From contig CBDUUP010000224.1 of the NCBI GenBank assembly GCA_965370435.1, positions 1-7,556 of the forward strand: 7,556 bases of DNA, given 5' to 3'. This DNA is from CBDUUP01 sp965370435 (GTDB lineage Bacteria > Chloroflexota > Anaerolineae > Anaerolineales > UBA11579). Position 1 is the first letter of the stretch; each line of letters begins with the position of its first letter. The notes under the pieces were generated by a model, which saw only the letters and a list, made by a program, of their open reading frames with translations, was not told the DNA's origin and did not search any database. The translations under genes were made by a program, and so were the position numbers. Shown here one piece after another: positions 1 through 4,914 of this stretch.

Positions 1-42
1 GCGGACGCTTTGGGTGAGGGTGGGCGCGGCTGAATTTACATA
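1..42. other. Gap after nuoC; nuoD start not visible
   Basis: This short stretch lies immediately downstream of the nuoC stop codon. Read on the minus strand it offers one ATG, but the next codon is TAA. No GTG, TTG or CTG occurs, and the only unconventional candidate is an ATT. nuoD normally follows nuoC in complex I operons, so its start probably lies beyond the window edge. This is inferred from operon order, not seen. Confidence 0.5.
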
Positions 43-558
43 TTAGTCTTTTGGTTTTGGTTTGCGCTGGTTGATCTCGTCGTAGTTGAAGGTGAACTGG
101 ACTTCTTCGAAGCCCAGGGGGTAATCCTTGCGCAGGGGATGTCCCTCCCAATCGTGGGGCATCAGCAGGCGGCGCAGGTCGGAGTGGCCTTCAAAAGTCA
201 CCCCGAACATATCGAATAGCTCACGCTCGTACCAGTTGGCGTTGGGATACACGCCTTCGACAGTGGACAGGCTGGGTTCATCGCCATCCAATGGGACGCG
301 GAGGGTTAATCGGATATTGTGTTCCAGGGAGGCGAATTGGTAGACCAGGTGGAAGCGGGAGGACTCCTGCGGCCAATAGTCCACCGCGGTCAGGTCGGCC
401 AGCATCTCAAAGCCGAATTCGTCCCGCAAGGCGAGGCATATCTCGGCGATCTGGCCGGGAGCTGCCATCAGGCGCACCTGACCGTGAGAGTCACTCTTCT
501 CAGCCCCGAAACGGTCTTCTAAGGCTTGAACGGCTGTTTGTAATGGGTCAGGCATCAT
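43..558 (-). CDS. nuoC: NADH-quinone oxidoreductase subunit C
   Basis: This is the 30-kDa-type subunit of the hydrophilic arm of respiratory complex I, on the cytoplasmic side of the membrane. It helps connect the NuoB/NuoD quinone module to the peripheral arm and binds no cofactor itself. The family signature is clear at residues 111-122 (ERELFDMFG core). The conserved basic and proline-rich stretch follows at 129-149 (RRLLMP, DWEGHPLRKDYPLG). The length of 171 residues fits a stand-alone NuoC, not a NuoCD fusion. The protein starts with two consecutive ATG codons (558 and 555), and which is used cannot be decided; a weak GGA lies just upstream. It is third in a nuoA-nuoB-nuoC order but separated from nuoB by an unusually long gap holding a repeat fragment. 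The tail is Lys/Pro-rich. Confidence 0.96.
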   Translation of the reverse strand: MMPDPLQTAVQALEDRFGAEKSDSHGQVRLMAAPGQIAEICLALRDEFGFEMLADLTAVDYWPQESSRFHLVYQFASLEHNIRLTLRVPLDGDEPSLSTVEGVYPNANWYERELFDMFGVTFEGHSDLRRLLMPHDWEGHPLRKDYPLGFEEVQFTFNYDEINQRKPKPKD

Positions 559-665
559 ATTTTCCAGGTCAAAACGCTATCGCAGAGGTCCTCAAGATAT
601 ATTTTTTTCTTCATGTCTTTGTGTCTTCGTGGTGAATCAGTATTTCTCTATTCAAAAACAACCGC
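559..665. other. nuoB-nuoC intergenic spacer
   Basis: These 107 bp separate two genes that are usually nearly contiguous in complex I operons. The spacer contains a dispersed-repeat fragment (609-636) next to a run of T on the plus strand (602-608), which becomes an A-run on the transcribed strand. No ORF, strong terminator hairpin or convincing internal promoter is apparent, so read-through from nuoB into nuoC is assumed. Confidence 0.6.
609..636 (-). repeat. Dispersed repeat fragment, TTCACCACGAAGACAC type
   Basis: On the minus strand this reads TTCACCACGAAGACACAAAG followed by ACATGAAG, a purine-rich imperfect repeat of GAAGACA-like units. Its first 22 bases match the left arm of the inverted repeat at 4819-4887 at 19 positions, so this window holds two members or relatives of one family. 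Only a single arm is seen here. Similar sequences are known to me as widely dispersed intergenic repeats in several bacterial phyla; copy number in this genome cannot be judged. Confidence 0.6.
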
Positions 666-1148
666 TTACCCCCAATCCTTGAGCGTCTCGCGGTACACTT
701 TCTCATGCAGGGTCATCACGCCGTGGATCAGGGCCTCCGGGCGCGGCGGGCAGCCCGCCACGTATACATCCACGGGGACCACCTCGTCCACCCCTTGCAC
801 GATGGCGTAGTTGTTGAAGACGCCTCCGCAAGAGGCGCAGTCTCCCATAGCGATCACCCATTTGGGGTCGGGCATCTGGTCGTATAAACGGCGCAGCACG
901 GGGGCCATCTTGCGAGAGACTCGCCCGGCCACGATCATCAGGTCGGATTGGCGGGGGCTGGGACGCATCAACTCCATCCCGAAGCGGCTCATGTCATAAT
1001 CGGAGGCCTGCGCCGCCATCATTTCGATTGCGCAACAGGCCAGGCCGAACAGCATCGGCCACATGGAGCGCACCCGCCCCCAGTTCACCACTTTGTCCAG
1101 CGTGGTGGTCACGATCCCCATATTGCCCAGCTTCTGTTCTAATCCCAT
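666..1148 (-). CDS. nuoB: NADH-quinone oxidoreductase subunit B
   Basis: This complex I subunit carries iron-sulfur cluster N2, the last cluster before quinone, at the base of the peripheral arm. The four N2 ligands are present: adjacent C38 and C39 in the GLACCAIEMM motif, C104 in GDCASCGG, and C133 in AGCPPRPE. Their spacing (66/65, then 29) equals that of E. coli NuoB. The protein is 160 residues from the ATG at 1148. I prefer this ATG to the in-frame GTG at 1169 because a strong AAAGGAG lies 7 nt before it (1156-1162). The coding start overlaps the end of nuoA by 10 nt, indicating translational coupling. The length is typical for short bacterial NuoB proteins. Confidence 0.97.
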   Translation of the reverse strand: MGLEQKLGNMGIVTTTLDKVVNWGRVRSMWPMLFGLACCAIEMMAAQASDYDMSRFGMELMRPSPRQSDLMIVAGRVSRKMAPVLRRLYDQMPDPKWVIAMGDCASCGGVFNNYAIVQGVDEVVPVDVYVAGCPPRPEALIHGVMTLHEKVYRETLKDWG

Positions 1149-1495
1149 TCCAAGGCTCCTTTCTTCCACGCATAGGCGTAGCCTACCAATAAAATAACGA
1201 TAAAGATGAACATCTCGATGAGACCAAAGATTTCCAACTGCTTGAAGACCACCGCCCAGGGCAGAAAGAAGACCACCTCAATATCGAAGAGGATAAACAA
1301 CACCGCAACCAGGTAGAACTTAACCGGGATGCGGCGGGTGCCGGGGCCGATGGGCGTCATGCCCGACTCGTAGGGGGCCGACTTGCGTTCGGTCGGGCGG
1401 CGGGGGCCAATCAACGTCCCCAGAGCAATAACCATAATAGCCAGGAGTATGGCGAGAACCAGCAGGACGGCGATGGGCAAATAAGCGGTTATCAT
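1139..1495 (-). CDS. nuoA: NADH-quinone oxidoreductase subunit A
   Basis: This is a small membrane subunit of complex I that lies at the junction of the membrane and peripheral arms near the quinone site. It has 118 residues with three predicted transmembrane helices at about 4-28, 60-83 and 90-110. Family hallmarks are the loop motif YESGMTPIG (about 42-50) and RIPVKFYLVAVLFILFDIE, which starts near residue 55 and contains the conserved acidic residues of helix 2. It is the first gene of the operon; two candidate promoters and palindromes lie in the 120 bp upstream. Its last codons overlap nuoB. The start at ATG 1495 has no good Shine-Dalgarno sequence, only a GC-rich GCCCGCCC immediately before it. 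Confidence 0.97.
   Translation of the reverse strand: MITAYLPIAVLLVLAILLAIMVIALGTLIGPRRPTERKSAPYESGMTPIGPGTRRIPVKFYLVAVLFILFDIEVVFFLPWAVVFKQLEIFGLIEMFIFIVILLVGYAYAWKKGALEWD
1156..1162 (-). promoter_or_regulatory. Ribosome binding site that decides the nuoB start
   Basis: On the minus strand the sequence AAAGGAG lies 7 nt before ATG 1148 and inside the end of nuoA. No comparable motif precedes the upstream in-frame GTG at 1169. This supports the shorter 160-residue NuoB and coupling with nuoA. Confidence 0.75.
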
Positions 1496-1536
1496 GGGCG
1501 GGCTTCTATAATTTACTGGCTGCTAAAATTTTAATA

Positions 1537-1565
1537 AGTTTATCACAAGGAGCTTAAGGTGTCAA
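1537..1565 (-). promoter_or_regulatory. Candidate proximal nuoA promoter (P1)
   Basis: On the minus strand a perfect -35 TTGACA (1560-1565) is followed by a 17-bp spacer and TAAACT (1537-1542). The -10 is preceded directly by TGA, an extended -10 arrangement. The -10 matches consensus at four of six positions. Transcription would start near 1530, leaving a leader of about 35 nt before nuoA. This is a sequence match only. Confidence 0.55.
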
Positions 1566-1580
1566 TTTTTACAAAGCTCC
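1549..1580. promoter_or_regulatory. Inverted repeat overlapping P1 -35 and P2 start
   Basis: Perfect 7-bp arms GGAGCTT (1549-1555) and AAGCTCC (1574-1580) flank an 18-bp spacer. The element covers the -35 of P1 and lies at the expected start point of P2. It could be an operator, or a hairpin at the 5' end of a P2 transcript. Seven base pairs with an 18-nt loop could also arise by chance. Confidence 0.35.
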
Positions 1581-1585
1581 CCTAA

Positions 1586-1594
1586 ATTATACCA
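1586..1594 (-). promoter_or_regulatory. Candidate distal nuoA promoter (P2), extended -10
   Basis: The minus strand reads TGG-TATAAT, a perfect -10 hexamer (1586-1591) with the TGn extension. The -35 position 17 bp upstream (1609-1614, GTGAAA) is poor and lies within the 14-bp palindrome at 1601-1614. That is the arrangement expected for an extended -10 promoter that is controlled or assisted by a DNA-binding protein. Confidence 0.5.
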
Positions 1595-1600
1595 TAAAAA

Positions 1601-1614
1601 GTGAAATATTTCAC
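1601..1614. promoter_or_regulatory. Perfect 14-bp palindrome, GTGA-N6-TCAC operator candidate
   Basis: GTGAAATATTTCAC is identical to its reverse complement. It has the GTGA-N6-TCAC architecture of CRP/FNR-superfamily binding sites. It is centred about 28 bp upstream of the predicted P2 start, overlapping the -35 region, and about 77 bp upstream of the predicted P1 start. That placement would suit repression of P2 or activation of P1. The regulator is unknown, and an AT-rich background makes palindromes somewhat easier to find by chance. Confidence 0.45.
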
Positions 1615-1657
1615 GAGTTTCGGCTGTCTCTGATTTTATTTCAGTTTGGGCGCGATA

Positions 1658-1687
1658 CAGCGACTGAAGTCAGGCGACTAAAGTCGC
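1658..1687. repeat. Dispersed GCGACTRAAGTC repeat
   Basis: Two tandem versions of one unit are seen: AGCGACTGAAGTC (from about 1659) and GCGACTAAAGTCGC (1674-1687). The second is a perfect inverted repeat with 6-bp arms around AA. A related, less perfect copy (GCGATTCTAGTCGC) occurs at 1928-1941. The pattern resembles dispersed intergenic repeats rather than a gene-specific site. Confidence 0.5.
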
Positions 1688-1702
1688 ACCAACAGATGGG
1701 AT

Positions 1703-1720
1703 GTCCGCCCTTCGGCGGAC
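1703..1720. repeat. GC-rich hairpin
   Basis: The arms GTCCGCC (1703-1709) and GGCGGAC (1714-1720) pair perfectly around a CTTC tetraloop. No T-run follows on either strand, so it is not a typical intrinsic terminator. It sits among other dispersed repeats and is probably part of the same mosaic. Confidence 0.5.
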
Positions 1721-1726
1721 TGAGCG

Positions 1727-1766
1727 ACCCTCATCCCCGGCCCTTCTCCCTGGAAGGGAGAAGGGA
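1727..1766. repeat. Dispersed repeat with 11-bp inverted arms
   Basis: After CCCTCATCCCCGG, the arms CCCTTCTCCCT (1741-1751) and AGGGAGAAGGG (1755-1765) form a perfect 11-bp inverted repeat around the loop GGA. The layout (CCCTCAYCCCC followed by pyrimidine and purine arms) matches a type of dispersed bacterial intergenic repeat I recognise by pattern. In RNA it would be a strong hairpin, but no poly-U follows. Confidence 0.6.
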
Positions 1767-1880
1767 GCAAAACTTCTGGAGCGCGGTTCGCTGGGGGTCA
1801 GGGGAGGAGGCGGTGGACTGATGGTCTTTGACGATTGATTTGGGTAATCGGAAAGCTCTAACCTTGAGAATACCCTGGAC

Positions 1881-1942
1881 TGTCACTCCGAGCGGGGCGA
1901 CCGAAGACCGACTTTGTAAAGGTTGCGGCGATTCTAGTCGCT
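1881..1942. repeat. Dispersed TGTCACTCCGAGCG-type repeat
   Basis: TGTCACTCCGAGCGGGGCGA begins at 1881 and resembles the widespread TGTCATTCYGAGCG-AGCGA intergenic repeat type. It runs into a GCGATTCTAGTCGC segment (1928-1941) related to the repeat at 1674-1687. The identification is from pattern memory; a genome-wide count would be needed to confirm it. Confidence 0.45.
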
Positions 1943-1968
1943 AAACATCCCCAAGCTGAATTGCCCTC

Positions 1969-3033
1969 TTACAGCACTAAAGCTTCCTGTTTAATGAAGT
2001 AGAATGGCAAGCCCTCCACCGGCGGGAAGACCAGGGGCGCGTTCTGGGTGGTGAAGGTGGAAACGACATTTTTGCCATTGTTACCGCAGGCATTCTTCAC
2101 TTTTTGCCTGACATGAATCGTGTAGACTGTTGCATAATCCAGGGCAGCGTTTGGATCGATGGTTGCTATTTTGGTGGCCGGGTTATAAACAAAGCTAGCC
2201 GCGACCCTTTTATTCCCGTCCAATAACCTCACGCTGTTCCCGGTGATGGAAGCATCCTGCATCGGCTGGTTGAAGAAGACCCTGACGTTAGTGGTCACAT
2301 TTACGCTTGTAGCTTGGTCACTGGGATCAAAGCTTATCACGTAACCCATAATTGGATCGGGAGGCTCACATGATAACGGCGTGTCCGTCGGGGTGTTGGT
2401 TTTCGTGTAGGTGGGGGTATAGGTCGGCGTCTTGGTGAGGGTATGGGTCTGGGTGGGCGTTAGCGTGTAAGCGGGCAAGAGCGTCGCCGTACTCGTCGGG
2501 GTCAGCGATGGGGTGTAGGTCTGTGTCGGGTTACGGGTGGGAGTAAGAGTGACGGAGGGCGTGAGGGTGGCGGAGGGCGGAGGGCTGGGGGTCTGTGTCT
2601 CCGAGGGCATGACCATCGCGGTGGAAGTCTCGGTTACTTCTGAACCAGGCGTGACTTTGGGCGTGCGGGTTGCGAACGGGGTGGGCGAATGGGGATAGGG
2701 GGTCACCGTCGGCACGGGAGATAACAGGCCGCTCTCTAGATCGGTCAGGCGAATCTCAACGTCAACCGCTTCCGGCTCCAGGTCCCGGATGACATCCTCG
2801 ATCAGGGCGACATCTACCGGCTGCATCAACATAGGATTATCATCCGCCTTGTAATTAGCGTTGTCCACCGCTTGCAAGGCAATGGGAATATGCCCCTCTG
2901 AGGGAGATAGAGTTGTATTTAACAGCCAGGGAAACGAACACAAACCGGCGACCAACAGGATCAAGAGCAGGGTGACGGCCCGCGCCCATCCAAGGTTAGC
3001 GCTTGATACCTGAGGTTCCGTTCGCGCAGTCAT
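1969..3033 (-). CDS. Membrane-anchored Thr/Pro-stalk protein with Ig-like (Big_5) domain
   Basis: The 354-residue protein has a short N-terminal cytoplasmic segment and one hydrophobic helix at about 17-36, acting as an uncleaved anchor or signal. A mixed charged segment (about 45-103) follows, then a low-complexity Thr/Pro/Ser stalk (about 104-219) built of irregular TPT, LTPT and YTPT units. At about 226-330 there is a single Ig-like domain of the Big_5 (SbsA-like) type, with a VRVFFNQPM core, a Y-NPATKIATIDP stretch and a terminal STFTT strand. A 24-residue tail ends the protein. The design implies an extracytoplasmic domain held away from the membrane. C222 and C316 bracket much of the Ig-like domain and could pair. 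No catalytic motif is seen. It starts 37 bp after the HD-GYP gene on the same strand, so co-transcription is likely. The function is unknown; surface attachment is a guess. Confidence 0.8.
   Translation of the reverse strand: MTARTEPQVSSANLGWARAVTLLLILLVAGLCSFPWLLNTTLSPSEGHIPIALQAVDNANYKADDNPMLMQPVDVALIEDVIRDLEPEAVDVEIRLTDLESGLLSPVPTVTPYPHSPTPFATRTPKVTPGSEVTETSTAMVMPSETQTPSPPPSATLTPSVTLTPTRNPTQTYTPSLTPTSTATLLPAYTLTPTQTHTLTKTPTYTPTYTKTNTPTDTPLSCEPPDPIMGYVISFDPSDQATSVNVTTNVRVFFNQPMQDASITGNSVRLLDGNKRVAASFVYNPATKIATIDPNAALDYATVYTIHVRQKVKNACGNNGKNVVSTFTTQNAPLVFPPVEGLPFYFIKQEALVL
2376..2722 (-). repeat. Degenerate coding repeat of the Thr/Pro stalk
   Basis: This part of the gene encodes residues about 104-219 and is made of degenerate ACN-CCN-ACN codon units, visible on the plus strand as recurring GGGTGT, GTGGGG and GTCGGCGT strings. 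Units vary in length and synonymous codons differ, so this is a diversified array, not a recent tandem expansion. Length variation between strains would be expected. Confidence 0.6.
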
Positions 3034-3070
3034 TTTATTACCATTACCAGTCGAATAACGTCAATAATCC

Positions 3071-4786
3071 TTACAAATCAATCAAGTTCTTTTCTTCCAG
3101 GAGCTTGAAAAACACATCCACGATCGCAGGGTCAAAATGGGTCCCGCTCCCCTCCCGGATCTGATTGAGGGCCTTCTCATCAGTCCAGGCATCCCGGTAG
3201 GGACGCTCCGATATCAGCGCGTCCCACACGTCCATCACCGCGAAGATACGTGCCGCCAGGGGAATCTCCTCTCCCTTGAGGCCCTGGGGGTAGCCCTCGC
3301 CATCCCATCGCTCATGATGACAGTAGGGAATGTCCACCGCGGGCAGCAGGTAAGGGATAGGGGCGATCATATCTCTGGCAAAGGCAGGATGCTGGCGCAT
3401 GATCTTCCATTCCTTTTTAGTCAGCTTTTTGGGTTTAAGCAAGATCCCATCAGGGATGCCCATCTTGCCGATGTCGTGCAAGATGGCGCCCCGCCGGAGG
3501 TGGACGAGTTCTTCTTCACTGATCCCCACCTCCTGGGCCAACCATAGGGTCAGTTCGGTCACCCGCTGGGTATGGCGTTCAGTCTCATTATCGCGCAGTT
3601 CCAGGGCTTTGGCCCATCCTTCGATAGTACTGTCGTAAGCGTTGAGCAATTCATCTTGCGACTCGGACAAGGCCGAAACCATCCGGTTGAAGGATTGGGC
3701 CAGGGTGGCGATCTCGTCACTGCCGCGGTAGTCCACCTGGACGTCCAAATTGCCACCGGCGACCTCGGTCGAAGCGCCCACCAGCCTGGAAAGCGGGAGG
3801 GTGATGGTGTTGGCGAGATACCTCCCCACCAGAATGACCAACAAGAACCCCACCGCAACCAGCAGATAGATGACATTCCGGGTGACCTGGTTGGCGCGCA
3901 CTAAAAAAGTATGCGGGAGAGCCGTGCCGAGGATGCCTTCCTCGCTGTCGTTGCGCAGTTCCAGCAATCCCAGCATCTCCCGATAGGAGATATTGACCAC
4001 GCTCAAGTTATGCGAAAATCCCTCGTCCGGAGTATTGACGACATTGGACACTATTTCCTGGTCCAGGGCAGGGTCTTCTAAATAAGTGGTCGCCAGGGGG
4101 CGGCCCTCGAAGTTATACAAGGTGACTTGGGCCAGGGTGGCCTGTCTTATTCCCTGCACAAAGGTGAGCAAGGATTCCCCTACCAGCACGATCCCTACCA
4201 AGTTGTCATCCTCATCGTAGAGCGGCCCGGCCACGTAAATGAAATCTCCCCAGGAGGCCTGGACGATACCAGAATACTTGTCGCCAGTTGAATCGTTCTC
4301 TTGTTGGAGGACGTTCTGGACAAAGGTCCATTTCTCCAGTTCGTCATTGCCCCGGGAGAAGTAATATTCTTCCAGATTGCCGCCGGTCTTGTGGTGCAAG
4401 GAGATCACTGCAATGCCGTCAAGGCCCAATATCTCCACGGCTTCTTGGCCGTCGTTAGCTGCGACGGGCAAAACCATCTCGTGCAAGCGTTCAGCGTCAT
4501 TTTCAAGGACGGCCTCGACCATCCCCTGGGTATACATCAACTGGCGCAGGGTTTCTAAAAGGCGGTTCTCCTCCCGCACCACCCATTCGGAGGCCAGTTT
4601 CCCGGTCTCGATCAACTGGTTGGTGAAACGCTCCTCGCTGGTATCAAACACGATGCGGGTTACCACGTAAGCTGCGCCCAAGGCGATCAAGATCACCAGA
4701 ATAATGTAAGGCAAGGTGATCTTGAGGCCTATCGGCATCTTCACTTTAAGTGAACGCTTCGTGAATCTTTCCCGTAGATTGACCAT
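3071..4786 (-). CDS. Cache-HAMP-HD-GYP sensor, probable c-di-GMP phosphodiesterase
   Basis: This 571-residue inner-membrane signalling protein has a first transmembrane helix at about 22-44 and an extracytoplasmic sensor at about 45-303. The sensor's length and its GLDGIAVISL and DNLVGIVLVGESL segments suggest a double Cache fold. A second helix follows at about 304-325, then a HAMP linker (about 326-378) and a C-terminal HD-GYP domain (about 385-571). Catalytic residues appear intact: H405, the HD pair H437-D438 in HDIGK, H466, the H490-H491-E492 cluster, and WDGEGYPQGLKGEEIP (494-509) containing the GYP motif. D519 and the RPYRDA and GTHFDP motifs follow. HD-GYP proteins with these residues are metal-dependent phosphodiesterases that hydrolyse c-di-GMP. 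The ligand of the sensor is unknown. No clear Shine-Dalgarno sequence precedes ATG 4786. The stalk/Ig-like protein gene follows 37 bp downstream. Confidence 0.93.
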   Translation of the reverse strand: MVNLRERFTKRSLKVKMPIGLKITLPYIILVILIALGAAYVVTRIVFDTSEERFTNQLIETGKLASEWVVREENRLLETLRQLMYTQGMVEAVLENDAERLHEMVLPVAANDGQEAVEILGLDGIAVISLHHKTGGNLEEYYFSRGNDELEKWTFVQNVLQQENDSTGDKYSGIVQASWGDFIYVAGPLYDEDDNLVGIVLVGESLLTFVQGIRQATLAQVTLYNFEGRPLATTYLEDPALDQEIVSNVVNTPDEGFSHNLSVVNISYREMLGLLELRNDSEEGILGTALPHTFLVRANQVTRNVIYLLVAVGFLLVILVGRYLANTITLPLSRLVGASTEVAGGNLDVQVDYRGSDEIATLAQSFNRMVSALSESQDELLNAYDSTIEGWAKALELRDNETERHTQRVTELTLWLAQEVGISEEELVHLRRGAILHDIGKMGIPDGILLKPKKLTKKEWKIMRQHPAFARDMIAPIPYLLPAVDIPYCHHERWDGEGYPQGLKGEEIPLAARIFAVMDVWDALISERPYRDAWTDEKALNQIREGSGTHFDPAIVDVFFKLLEEKNLIDL

Positions 4787-4818
4787 AGGATACGTTTACT
4801 TCGAAATTTTAAAACAAT

Positions 4819-4887
4819 TCACCACAGAGACACAGAGACCACAGAGTTTTTTTGTTTTTCTCTGCGTACTCTGTGTCTCTGTGGTGA
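4819..4887. repeat. Long imperfect inverted repeat (CACCACAGAGACACAGAG family)
   Basis: Two 27-bp arms (4820-4846 and 4860-4886) match at 24 of 27 positions; the outer 18 bases are identical. One further base pair (4819 with 4887) extends the stem. The 13-bp loop is almost all T on the plus strand. The element fills most of the gap between the oxidoreductase stop and the HD-GYP start. As RNA it would form a very stable hairpin; on the minus strand it is followed by AATTGTTTTAAAATTT, so it might also attenuate transcription between the two genes. Spurious reading frames from this repeat family encode CVLCVSVV-like peptides. A related single arm lies at 609-636. Confidence 0.85.
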
Positions 4888-4914
4888 TATTATTAAATTT
4901 AACATAATTTCTAT

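Larger units (their letters stand above)
1496..1968. other. Non-coding region between gene at 1969-3033 and nuoA
   Basis: These 473 bp hold no credible gene. The part nearest nuoA (about 1496-1620) is AT-rich and carries promoter-like and palindromic elements. The remainder (about 1650-1945) is a patchwork of short dispersed repeats and hairpins, listed separately. The gene at 1969-3033 ends at its high-coordinate side, so the region serves both as 3' flank of that gene and as the nuo operon's promoter region. No standard terminator (GC hairpin plus T-run on the minus strand) stands out just after position 1969. Confidence 0.7.

Noticed and set aside
1703..1765. Hairpins considered as intrinsic terminators for the gene at 1969-3033
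   Set aside because: The stems are strong, but no T-run follows on the minus strand and they lie over 200 bp from the stop codon; dispersed repeats explain them better.
2376..2722. Possible recent minisatellite or phase-variable tract
   Set aside because: Units are irregular and use different synonymous codons; there is no run of identical repeats that would favour slippage.
3137..3904. Several plus-strand frames of 79-136 codons and one minus-strand frame at 3559-3876
   Set aside because: All overlap the HD-GYP gene, whose catalytic motifs are intact in its own frame. The others are Trp/Ser/Pro/Arg-rich shadow translations.
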